A stretch of DNA of 64,000 nucleotides, from the NCBI RefSeq assembly GCF_003945545.1, contig NZ_CP029617.1, positions 6,475,001-6,539,000 on the forward strand. Reading direction: 5' to 3'. Both the position numbers and the translations under genes were made by a program. Origin of the DNA: Streptomyces sp. WAC 01529 (GTDB lineage: Bacteria > Actinomycetota > Actinomycetes > Streptomycetales > Streptomycetaceae). The notes under the pieces are model-generated. The model saw only the letters and a program-made list of their open reading frames with translations. It was not told the DNA's origin and did no database searches. Positions 26,336 through 34,125 of this stretch are shown here, piece after piece (positions within the stretch are counted from its first letter, which is position 1; each line of letters starts with the position of its first letter).

Positions 26336-27212
26336 GCCCGTGGCGGGGGCGTACTACTCGTAGCCACAGCAGCAGGAGCAGTGCGGCAACCGCCGCGAAC
26401 GGCAGGACGGCCGCCAGTGCGATCACGACCCAGCGCAGTCCGGTGACGAACACGTCCCAGCCGCCCCCGAGGGCGTCCCCGAAGGTCGGGTCCTCGTCCT
26501 CGGCCGGTGCCTGCTCCGGACGTTCGGTGAGCGACAGGGTGATCGTCGCCAGCGAGACGCGGTCCTTCAGCGAGGCCCGCTGCGCGAGCAGCGACTCCAG
26601 GTCGGCCTGACGGGTGCTCAACTCGCTCTCCAGGGTGACGACATCGCTCAGCTTCGTCGCCTTGTCCATCAGCTCCCGCACCCGCGCCACGCTCGCCCGC
26701 TGGGACTTGACGCGGCTCTCCACGTCGACGACCCGGTCGGTGACGTCCTGCGCCTTGGCCTCGCGGTCGAGCAGCTTGCCGGTGCCTTCGAGGGCGGTGA
26801 GGACGTCCTCGTACTTCTCCTGCGGAACGCGCAGCACCACGCGGGAGCGCTCGCGGCCCTCGTCGTCGCGCGACGTGTTCTCGTTCCCCACGATGCCGCC
26901 CGCGTCCTCGGCCGCCGCGCGGGCCTCCTCCAGCGCCTCGGGCACGTCCTCGACCCGCACGGTGATCGTCGCGGTGCGGATGACCTGGGAGCCGGTCAGC
27001 TTCGACGGCTTGCGCTTCCCGGACGCGCCGGACTGCGCGCCCGCCGCGTCCTCGGGCCCTTGCGGACCGGCGGCACGATCGGCCGCCGCCGCCCCCTTGG
27101 CGTCCCCGCCGCTGTCGCCGTCGCCGCTCGCGGTGCACCCCGTGAGCGCGAGCGCGACCGCCAGGAGCAAACCGAGGAGAGCCCGGACCATGAGCCTGCC
27201 TGACGTGTGCAT
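26322..27212 (-). CDS. DUF4349 lipoprotein
   Basis: 296 residues. Signal peptide with lipobox ALTGC, lipidated Cys26; a low-complexity Gly/Ala linker; then a DUF4349 domain (about 75-235) with VIRTATITVRVEDVPEALEE and a predicted coiled coil (ESRVKSQRASVARVRELMDK); a C-terminal membrane helix (about 255-285) and basic end. So it is anchored at both ends on the outside of the membrane. Start at ATG 27212 with GGGGG before it. Function unknown. The 3' end lies inside a dispersed repeat. Confidence 0.85.
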   Translation of the reverse strand: MHTSGRLMVRALLGLLLAVALALTGCTASGDGDSGGDAKGAAAADRAAGPQGPEDAAGAQSGASGKRKPSKLTGSQVIRTATITVRVEDVPEALEEARAAAEDAGGIVGNENTSRDDEGRERSRVVLRVPQEKYEDVLTALEGTGKLLDREAKAQDVTDRVVDVESRVKSQRASVARVRELMDKATKLSDVVTLESELSTRQADLESLLAQRASLKDRVSLATITLSLTERPEQAPAEDEDPTFGDALGGGWDVFVTGLRWVVIALAAVLPFAAVAALLLLLWLRVVRPRHGRGAP

Positions 27213-27336
27213 CGATGTACCCCCGAGGGCCGTGGCCAGTGATGCTCCTACGACGCCGGGGAGGGGCCCCACGGTGGTTGCCGACCGGTTCCGATGCGGT
27301 CACGGTCGGGACTCGGCGGTCTGAGAGAGTGGAGGC

Positions 27337-28812
27337 ATGCGCGAAACGGACACACGTACGGGCAGCGGCCGTCCCGGGACCCACGCCGTCGTCATCGGAG
27401 GCGGAATCGCCGGACTTGCTGCCGCGCACCGGCTCCTCGCCACCGATCCGCACACCCGCGTGACCGTCCTTGAGGCTTCCGGCCGGCTCGGCGGCAAGCT
27501 GCGCGCCGGTGAGATCGCCGGGGTCCGCGTCGACCTCGGCGCCGAGTCGATGCTCGCCCGCCGCCCCGAGGCCGTCGCCCTCGCCCGTGAGACGGGCCTC
27601 GCCGACCGGCTCCAGCCGCCCGCCACCGCGACCGCCGCGATCTGGACCCGGGGCGCTCTGCGCCCCATGCCCAAGGGGCACGTCATGGGCGTGCCCGGTG
27701 ATGCCTCCGCGCTGGCCGGGGTCCTCTCCGACGAGGGTCTGCGCCGCATCGAGCGGGAGCGCGAGCTGCCGCCCACCGAGGTCGGTGACGACGTCGCCGT
27801 CGGCGAGTACGTCGCCGCGCGCCTGGGCCGCGAGGTCGTCGACCGCCTCGTGGAGCCGCTGCTCGGCGGGGTGTACGCGGGCGACGCGTACCGCATCTCG
27901 ATGCGCTCGGCCGTTCCCCAGCTCTTCGAGGCCGCCCGCACGCACGCCTCCCTCACGGACGGCGTCCGCGACATCCAGGCGCGCGCCGCGCGGAACCAGC
28001 AGACCGGGCCGGTCTTCATGGGCATCGACGGCGGCATCGGCGCGCTGCCCCTCGCCGTCGCGGAGTCGGTACGCGCGCGTGGCGGCCGCATTCTGACCGA
28101 CACGCCGGTCACGGAGCTGCGCCGCACCGGGGACGGCTGGCGCGTCGTCACCGGGAGCGAGGTCCACGAAGCGGACGCCGTCGTCCTCGCCCTGCCCGCG
28201 CCCGCCGCCGCGAAGCTCCTGGACGCCGAGTCGCCCGCCGCGGCCGCCGAGCTGCGCGGCGTCGAGTACGCCTCCATGGCGCTGATCACGCTCGCCTACC
28301 GGCGCGCCGAGACGGGCCTCCCCGGAGGCAGCGGTTTCCTCGTGCCGCCCGTCGACGGGCACACCATCAAGGCGTCCACCTTCGCGAGCAACAAGTGGGG
28401 CTGGATCGACCGGCAGGACCCGGACCTGCTTGTCCTGCGCACCTCCGTCGGGCGGTACGGCGACACGGCCGACCTCGACCGCGACGACGCCGACCTCGTC
28501 GGCCTCTCCCGCCGCGATCTGCGCGAGGCCACCGGGCTGACCGCCACCCCCGTCGCCGCCCGCGTCACCCGCTGGGACGAGGGCCTGCCGCAGTACCCGG
28601 TCGGCCACCACGCGCGCGTGGCCCGCGTCCGCGCGCATGTCGCCGCGCTGCCCGGCCTCGCGGTCTGCGGAGCGGCGTACGACGGCGTCGGCATCCCCGC
28701 GTGCGTCGCGAGCGCCAACGCCGCCGTCGACCGGCTGGCCGGGGACCTCATGGGTGTGGAGCAGCTCACCCGCGACCCGGTGCAGAGCCTGCACGGCGGC
28801 GGAGGAGAATAG
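27337..28812 (+). CDS. hemY: Coproporphyrinogen III oxidase, HemY/CgoX type
   Basis: 491 residues, FAD-dependent oxidase of the HemY family. GGGIAGLAAAHRL near 21-33 binds FAD; ARRPEAVALARETGL, VEPLLGGVYAGD and the C-terminal CGAAYDGVGIPACVASA are family hallmarks. In actinobacteria this enzyme oxidises coproporphyrinogen III to coproporphyrin III rather than acting on protoporphyrinogen. hemQ follows after four bases, with its ribosome site inside the end of hemY. The iron-inserting HemH is not in the window. Confidence 0.94.
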   Translation: MRETDTRTGSGRPGTHAVVIGGGIAGLAAAHRLLATDPHTRVTVLEASGRLGGKLRAGEIAGVRVDLGAESMLARRPEAVALARETGLADRLQPPATATAAIWTRGALRPMPKGHVMGVPGDASALAGVLSDEGLRRIERERELPPTEVGDDVAVGEYVAARLGREVVDRLVEPLLGGVYAGDAYRISMRSAVPQLFEAARTHASLTDGVRDIQARAARNQQTGPVFMGIDGGIGALPLAVAESVRARGGRILTDTPVTELRRTGDGWRVVTGSEVHEADAVVLALPAPAAAKLLDAESPAAAAELRGVEYASMALITLAYRRAETGLPGGSGFLVPPVDGHTIKASTFASNKWGWIDRQDPDLLVLRTSVGRYGDTADLDRDDADLVGLSRRDLREATGLTATPVAARVTRWDEGLPQYPVGHHARVARVRAHVAALPGLAVCGAAYDGVGIPACVASANAAVDRLAGDLMGVEQLTRDPVQSLHGGGGE

Positions 28813-28816
28813 CCCC

Positions 28817-29536
28817 ATGAGTGACGACGCCCCCGCCAAGACCCCCAACGCCGGCAAGAAGGCCAAGGACCTCAACGAGGTCATCCGCTACACCCTGTGG
28901 TCGGTCTTCAAGCTGCGTGACGTGCTCCCCGAGGACCGCGCCGGTTACGCCGACGAGGTCCAGGAGCTGTTCGACCAGCTCGCCGCCAAGGACATCACGA
29001 TCCGCGGCACCTACGACGTCTCCGGCCTGCGCGCCGACGCCGACGTCATGATCTGGTGGCACGCCGAGACCGCCGACGAGCTGCAGGAGGCCTACAACCT
29101 CTTCCGCCGCACCAAGCTGGGCCGCGCCCTGGAGCCGGTCTGGTCGAACATGGCGCTGCACCGCCCCGCCGAGTTCAACAAGTCGCACATCCCGGCCTTC
29201 CTCGCCGACGAGACGCCCCGCGACTACGTCTCCGTCTACCCCTTCGTGCGCTCCTACGACTGGTACCTGCTGCCCGACGAGGACCGCCGCCGCATGCTCG
29301 CCGACCACGGCAAGATGGCCCGCGGCTACCCCGACGTGCGCGCCAACACCGTCGCCTCGTTCTCCCTCGGCGACTACGAGTGGCTGCTCGCCTTCGAGGC
29401 CGACGAGCTGTACCGCATCGTCGACCTCATGCGTCACCTGCGCGCCTCCGAGGCCCGGATGCACGTACGTGAAGAGGTGCCGTTCTACACCGGCCGCCGC
29501 AAGTCCGTCGCGGACCTCGTCGCGGGCCTGGCGTAA
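28817..29536 (+). CDS. hemQ: Coproheme decarboxylase HemQ/ChdC
   Basis: 239 residues. Last step of the coproporphyrin-dependent haem pathway: peroxide-driven decarboxylation of coproheme to haem b. A Tyr in the position of the catalytic tyrosine is at 141 (SVYPFVRSYDWYLLP) and the proximal His at 164 (ADHGKMARGY). Start at ATG 28817 with GGAGGAG nine bases upstream. Cytoplasmic. Translationally tied to hemY. A lysine-rich N-terminal extension of about 18 residues precedes the fold. Confidence 0.96.
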   Translation: MSDDAPAKTPNAGKKAKDLNEVIRYTLWSVFKLRDVLPEDRAGYADEVQELFDQLAAKDITIRGTYDVSGLRADADVMIWWHAETADELQEAYNLFRRTKLGRALEPVWSNMALHRPAEFNKSHIPAFLADETPRDYVSVYPFVRSYDWYLLPDEDRRRMLADHGKMARGYPDVRANTVASFSLGDYEWLLAFEADELYRIVDLMRHLRASEARMHVREEVPFYTGRRKSVADLVAGLA

Positions 29537-29552
29537 CCGCGGGACGGGTCGG

Positions 29553-31184
29553 TCAGAGCGCCCTCGGGCGCTCCACCGCCCGCCCGCCGGACTCCGGCCG
29601 GGGCTCCTTGTGCGGTGCGCACGCCGCGCGCCGCACCGGGAGGCGGCCCTCCAGGAGGTACGCCTCCAGGTATCCGTTGACGCACTCGTTGGGGCCGCCG
29701 CCGATGCCGTGCGTGCCCGCCTCCCGCTCGGTGACGAGCACCGAGTTCGCCAGCCTGCGGTGCAGCTCTCGCGCCCCCTCGTACGGGGTCGCGGCGTCGC
29801 GCTCGGCGGCCAGGATCAGCGTCGGGGCCAGCTCGTCGCCGTCCGCGCGCACGTCGAGCGGCTGCTGCCGGGGCGCCTGCCAGTAGGCGCACGGCAGGTT
29901 CATCCAGGCGTTGTCCCAGGTCTCGAAGGGCGCGAGGCGCGCGAGGAGCGTGTTGTCGCGGTCCCAGGTGGCGAAGTCCGTCGGCCAGGGGGCGTCGTTG
30001 CACTCCACGGCCGTGTAGACGGCGTTGCCGTTCTCGTCGTCGGCGGCCGCGCGCCGCTCGGGCGCGGCCTGCTCGATCAGCGGCTTCGGGTCGCCCTTCA
30101 GATACGCGGAGAGCGCCTTGGCCCGCTCCGGCCAGTAGTCGTCGTAGTACCCGGCCTGGAGGTACGCGGCGTGGAGCTGGCCCTGACCGACCTTGCCTCC
30201 CGCGGGCTTTCGGCCCAGCTCGTCGCGTACCTTCTCGTAGTTCTCCATGACCTTCTCGGGCGTCGTGCCCAGGTGGTACGTCTTGTCGTGCTTGGCCACC
30301 CAGGTGCGGAAGTCCGCCCAGCGCCGCTCGAAGGCCGCCGACTGGTCGAGGTTGTTGCGGTACCAGATCTGCGCGGGGGCGGGGTTGACCGCCGAGTCGA
30401 AGACCATGCGGCGCACGTGCGTCGGGAAGAGCGTCGCGTAGACGGCCCCGAAGTAGGTGCCGTACGAGGCACCCATGAACGTCAGCTTCTTCTCGCCGAG
30501 CGCGGCCCGCAGCACGTCCAGGTCGCGCGCGTTGTTCAGGGTCGTGTAGTGCCGCAGGCCGGGGTTGCGGGCCGCGCACCCGCGCGCGTACGCCTTCGCC
30601 CGCGCGATGCGCTCCTGCTTGTACGCGTCGTCGGGGTGGACCGGGGCCGATGAGGGTGCCTTGCCGAACTCCTTCGGGTCCTGGCAGGAGAGCGGGGCCG
30701 AGCGGCCGACACCGCGCGGCGCGTAGCCGATGAGGTCGTAGGCGGCGGCGACGCGCTTCCACTCGGGCATGACGCCGATCATCGGGAAGTACATGCCGGA
30801 CGCGCCGGGTCCGCCGGGGTTGAAGACGAGCGCTCCTTGCCGGGCGACGGCTTTCCCCTTCGCCGTCCCCTTCGCCGTCCCGTGCTTCTTCGCCTTCGCC
30901 TTCGGCTTGGTGCGGCTGACGGTCAGTTTGATCTGCTCGCCGTGGGGGTGCGCGTAGTCCAGCGGCACGGAGACCGTGCCGCACTGGAGGGTGGCGGGAA
31001 GGCGCTCGGCCTTGGCGCAGATGCCCCAGCGGATCCCGGCGGCCTCGGCGCGCTGGGCGGCGACGGCGGTGCCGTGCGCCTCGGGGGAGGGCGGGGTGGC
31101 GCTCGCGCTCCCCGCGGGGGCGGCGACGAGGGCGGTCAGGACCAGGGATCCGGCGGTTCCATAGCGGGCGGCTGCTGCTCTCAT
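29553..31184 (-). CDS. Secreted alpha/beta hydrolase, tripeptidyl aminopeptidase (TAP) family
   Basis: 543 residues with a signal peptide (about 1-29). Catalytic Ser in MGASYGTYFG, Asp in LAAERDAATP and His in AGTHGIGGGPNECVNGY; oxyanion region FNPGGPGASG. These match the Streptomyces TAP/SlpD/SlpE group that removes tripeptides from extracellular proteins. A Lys/Ala/Gly-rich insertion (KAKAKKHGTAKGTAKGKA) lies near residues 95-112. Convergent with hemQ, with a hairpin at 29556-29573 inside its last codons. Confidence 0.88.
   Translation of the reverse strand: MRAAAARYGTAGSLVLTALVAAPAGSASATPPSPEAHGTAVAAQRAEAAGIRWGICAKAERLPATLQCGTVSVPLDYAHPHGEQIKLTVSRTKPKAKAKKHGTAKGTAKGKAVARQGALVFNPGGPGASGMYFPMIGVMPEWKRVAAAYDLIGYAPRGVGRSAPLSCQDPKEFGKAPSSAPVHPDDAYKQERIARAKAYARGCAARNPGLRHYTTLNNARDLDVLRAALGEKKLTFMGASYGTYFGAVYATLFPTHVRRMVFDSAVNPAPAQIWYRNNLDQSAAFERRWADFRTWVAKHDKTYHLGTTPEKVMENYEKVRDELGRKPAGGKVGQGQLHAAYLQAGYYDDYWPERAKALSAYLKGDPKPLIEQAAPERRAAADDENGNAVYTAVECNDAPWPTDFATWDRDNTLLARLAPFETWDNAWMNLPCAYWQAPRQQPLDVRADGDELAPTLILAAERDAATPYEGARELHRRLANSVLVTEREAGTHGIGGGPNECVNGYLEAYLLEGRLPVRRAACAPHKEPRPESGGRAVERPRAL
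29556..29573. terminator. Hairpin between convergent hemQ and TAP peptidase genes
   Basis: GAGCGCCC-TC-GGGCGCTC, an 8-bp perfect stem inside the end of the peptidase gene and 20 bases past the hemQ stop. Confidence 0.6.
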
Positions 31185-31199
31185 CGCGCTTCACTACCT

Positions 31200-31241
31200 C
31201 TTTTGTTCGGCCATGCGTTCCAGGCGATCTTCGAACAAAAG
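31200..31241. promoter_or_regulatory. 10-bp inverted repeat upstream of the TAP peptidase
   Basis: CTTTTGTTCG (31200-31209) and CGAACAAAAG (31232-31241) with a 22-base spacer, unusually AT-rich for this genome. It begins 16 bases before the peptidase start and lies past the stop of the TIGR04222 gene. It may be an operator, a leader stem or a terminator; sequence alone does not decide. Confidence 0.5.
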
Positions 31242-31293
31242 GGATGATTCGTGTGATATTCGGAGAAGTAAAGCACCGGTCGCCGGTGTCGGC

Positions 31294-32067
31294 TCAAAGC
31301 CCCCCTTGCGCGACCCCCCGCCGCCCCCGGTCGGTGAGGGCGGCCCGCAGCTCCGGCTCGGCGACCGCGCGGACCCCGCGCACGGCCACGGCGGCCAGCT
31401 GGTCGTCCCGGGTGGGCAGCGCGCCAAGGAGCCGCTGACCGGCGGGCGACGCCCACCGCGTATACGGATGGACCTCGACGCGGGCGATCGCCAGACACCC
31501 CACGCACATGAGCAGCGGCAGCCCGAACCAGACCGCGACCGGCACCTGCCCCGAGGCTCCCTGTCCCTGCGCCGGCATGAGGACCGCCGCGGCGCCGAGC
31601 GCGAGCACGGCCACCGTCGCCGCCCGCACCTGGCGGACGGCGGAGGCGACATGGGAACCCACGCCCTCCGGGACGGCGAGCCCCGCGGCGACGAGCCGGT
31701 CCGCGAGCGCCCGCACGGCCTCGGCGGTGGCCGCGCCCCGGCGTATCGGGGCTATCCGCGACTGGCCCGCCGGGCCGATCGCGCCGAGCACGGAACGCTC
31801 CATGTCGTCGCGGCCCACCGGGTCGACCACGGTCGCCCACCCCGTGTGCGCGATGAGCAGCCGCCGCGCCCGGGCCATCGCCACCAGCGCCACGTCGGCG
31901 ACGCGGGCGGGCCCGCCGGAGAGGAACGCGGCCTCGTAGAGCGTGAGTTCGTGGCCGCGCGGCGCCGCCCTCTCCTGGTCGGCGGCGCGGCTCGCGGCCA
32001 GACAGAGGCGACCGCAGGCGAGGCCGGTGACGGCCCAGGCGAGGAGGAGCAGAGGGACCCAGAACAT
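31294..32067 (-). CDS. TIGR04222-domain membrane protein without Cys tail
   Basis: 257 residues. N-terminal membrane helix (FWVPLLLLAWAVTG), then the domain hallmark EAAFLSGGPARVADVALVAM, a cytoplasmic region, and two adjacent hydrophobic segments around residues 150-205. It is a paralogue of 33036-34121 but stops soon after the domain and has no Gly/Cys tail. I use the ATG at 32067; a start 16 codons upstream is open but less family-like. Last gene of the DUF692 cluster. Function unknown; a docking or membrane partner is inferred. Confidence 0.75.
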   Translation of the reverse strand: MFWVPLLLLAWAVTGLACGRLCLAASRAADQERAAPRGHELTLYEAAFLSGGPARVADVALVAMARARRLLIAHTGWATVVDPVGRDDMERSVLGAIGPAGQSRIAPIRRGAATAEAVRALADRLVAAGLAVPEGVGSHVASAVRQVRAATVAVLALGAAAVLMPAQGQGASGQVPVAVWFGLPLLMCVGCLAIARVEVHPYTRWASPAGQRLLGALPTRDDQLAAVAVRGVRAVAEPELRAALTDRGRRGVAQGGL

Positions 32068-32107
32068 GGCGGTGTTTCTATGCGAAGCGGTCACTGGGCG
32101 CCACGGG

Positions 32108-32917
32108 TTATTCACTATGCGGACGCGGGGTGACGGGTATATAACGTTCCGTTTGCGGCCGGGCGTTCGGCCTCTCCGGCTCGGGGCGGGACGCGGCGGG
32201 CGGCAGGGGATACGTCGGTGACGGGGTGACCGGCGTGGCCGGGTCCGGTGAGGTGGCCGGGCCCGGTGGCGCGGGGGAGCGGGTCAGGGGCGGCGGGCCC
32301 GCGGTCGCCGCGTCCCGGGCGATGCCCTCGAAGTCGACGAGGCCGGTGGCCTCCAGGACGGTGATGTGGTCGAGGACGGTCGTGTTCGCGTCGTCGGCGA
32401 GGGCCCGCACCAGTGAGTTGCGGGTGTTCGCGCGGACCTCGGCCACCACCGAGAACACCTTGCCGTGCGCGCGCCGCAGGATGTTGGCGAACTTCTGGTT
32501 GTACGTCTCCCCGCGCGCCCGGCTCAACTCGGCGAGCCAGCGCCGCTGCTGGGGGTTGGGCTGGCTGGGCAGTTCGAGGCTGAGCCGGGTGGCGACCTCC
32601 CGTACGCGCGCGTCCAGGAACGCGTGCCCCTCGACGAGGTGCTCGCCCGCGGTCCGCACCGCCTTGGTCGTGCCGCGCTCCTCCGCCTGCTGTCCGGCGG
32701 GCAGTTCCCACAGGCCCGCGAGGCGGACCTTGGTGATGAAGTCCCGGTCCAGGGCGGAGAGCGGCCCGAAGTCGGTCGACACCGTCTCGGCGTTGAGTCG
32801 GTCGAGGCCGGTGCCCGAGCGGTCCTCGTAGGACCAGAGGGGGAAGAGCAGCGCGGCCAGGGTCGCGACGAGTCCCGCGACGATGAGGCCTGTTCCATTG
32901 ATGGCTGGGGATCGCAT
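32108..32917 (-). CDS. DUF4142 membrane-anchored protein (paralogue 1)
   Basis: 269 residues. N-terminal membrane anchor (about 9-28), then an all-helical DUF4142 domain (about 55-200) and a Pro-rich tail of about 65 residues. DUF4142 is a ferritin-like helical bundle of unknown function, often exported. Shared stretches with the gene at 35571 include KVRLAGLWE, AHGKVFSVVA and LDHITVLEATGLVDF. Start ATG with AGGAGG four bases upstream. Sits downstream of the Cys-tail gene in the same orientation. Confidence 0.8.
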   Translation of the reverse strand: MRSPAINGTGLIVAGLVATLAALLFPLWSYEDRSGTGLDRLNAETVSTDFGPLSALDRDFITKVRLAGLWELPAGQQAEERGTTKAVRTAGEHLVEGHAFLDARVREVATRLSLELPSQPNPQQRRWLAELSRARGETYNQKFANILRRAHGKVFSVVAEVRANTRNSLVRALADDANTTVLDHITVLEATGLVDFEGIARDAATAGPPPLTRSPAPPGPATSPDPATPVTPSPTYPLPPAASRPEPERPNARPQTERYIPVTPRPHSE

Positions 32918-33035
32918 GGTGCCTCCTGTTGCGGCACCGCACGTTAGTGCGCCTCGGGCGCGGGATGACGGGTTATCGCGGGGTGTACGTCAGCTGCCGT
33001 ACGGCTGTGTGGGGCGGGGCCGTTGGCGGGTGCCC

Positions 33036-34121
33036 TCAGAAGGAGGAGGACGAGCTGCTGCAACTGGACCCGCCGCCTCCGCCGCCACCACCCCCGGAGC
33101 AGGAGGAGCCGCCGCCTCCACTGGAGCAGGCCACCCCGCTTCCGCCGGAGCAGGCAGACCCGCCTCCACTTGAGCAGGCGTAGCCGCTCCCGCCGGAGCA
33201 GGCCAAGCCGCCGCCGGAGCAGGCCGCCCCGCTCCCGGAGCCGCAGCCGGAGCGGCCCGAGCAGGCGAAGCCGCTGGGGCCGCCCCACGCCCCGGGATCC
33301 CGGGACGGGGCAAGGTGCGGGCCCGCCGCAGCAGGCGTCCGCCTCCGCACGCGGGCGGCGGCGATCAGCTGGGCGCGCAGGTCGGGGTGGGCCGCCGCGA
33401 GGCCGCGGGTCGCCACGAGGTGCGCCGCGCCCGTGAGGTGGCCCGAGGAGGCGACGTACTCGTCGAGAGCGCGGCGCCCCGCGGCGGTGAGCTGCTTCTC
33501 GGTGACCGAGAGGCAGCCCAGGGCGATCGCGAAACCGATGACGCTGGCGGGCACCATGTGGAGGATGGCGTCGAGGACGCGGTCGGTGCCGCCGAGCTGC
33601 GCCGCGTCGTCCGCGTACTGCGCCACGGTCAGCATGGAGGCCACGAGGAACCCCAGGAAGCACGCGAAGAGTTGCGCCCCGGCCCAGGTCCGCCACGTCC
33701 GCCGCGGGCCCGGCCGCATGAGGAGGCCGCGTGCCGCCAGCGCGTCGCCCGTCTCCCGCACCGGGCCGCTGTGCGTCACGGCCGCGCGCAGCCAGTGCAG
33801 GGAGGCGCTTGGCGCCGCGCGGTGGGTGTCGATGACGGCCTGCTCGGCGGGGTTCCTCGCCGTGGGCCGGGGGATGCCGACGACGCCGGGCCCGGCCACG
33901 ACCAGGCGGCCGTCGTCGTGCAGGCCCGCGATCAGCGCGTCGGCGAGCCGGGCGGGACCGCCGGAGAGGAACGCGGCCTCCCACGTCCCGCGCACGAAGT
34001 CGCCGTGGTCGTCCCCGGCCGGGTCCGGGCCCTGGGGGCGCCCGGCCGCCACCACGCCTCTGATCAGCGCGGCGGAGGAGGCCAGGACGAGGACCGTGTA
34101 CATGATTCCCGCGATGCTCAC
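33036..34121 (-). CDS. TIGR04222 membrane protein with Gly/Ser/Cys-rich C-terminal tail
   Basis: 361 residues. N-terminal helix (about 5-25), hallmark EAAFLSGGPARLADALIAGL at 48-67, two hydrophobic segments (about 147-167 and 186-205), then from about 282 to the end a low-complexity tail made almost only of Gly, Ser, Ala and Cys. Nine cysteines lie at 287, 293, 301, 308, 316, 324, 332, 341 and 354, mostly eight residues apart in ACSGG/ACSSG units. The gene starts (GTG) four bases after the DUF692 stop, with AGGCGG as ribosome site, so the two are coupled. I infer that the tail is the substrate of the DUF692 enzyme. Confidence 0.85.
   Translation of the reverse strand: MSIAGIMYTVLVLASSAALIRGVVAAGRPQGPDPAGDDHGDFVRGTWEAAFLSGGPARLADALIAGLHDDGRLVVAGPGVVGIPRPTARNPAEQAVIDTHRAAPSASLHWLRAAVTHSGPVRETGDALAARGLLMRPGPRRTWRTWAGAQLFACFLGFLVASMLTVAQYADDAAQLGGTDRVLDAILHMVPASVIGFAIALGCLSVTEKQLTAAGRRALDEYVASSGHLTGAAHLVATRGLAAAHPDLRAQLIAAARVRRRTPAAAGPHLAPSRDPGAWGGPSGFACSGRSGCGSGSGAACSGGGLACSGGSGYACSSGGGSACSGGSGVACSSGGGGSSCSGGGGGGGGGSSCSSSSSSF
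33090..33270 (-). repeat. 24-bp coding repeat for the cysteine tail
   Basis: GGAGCAGG recurs about every 24 bases within otherwise variable CCGCC-rich sequence, encoding eight-residue units with one Cys each. The repeat is in frame with the TIGR04222 gene. Confidence 0.75.
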
Positions 34122-34125
34122 CGTG

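Noticed and set aside
26191..28884. 897-residue minus-strand frame opposite hemY
   Set aside because: Low-complexity Arg/Gly sequence antisense to clear hemY and DUF4349 genes.
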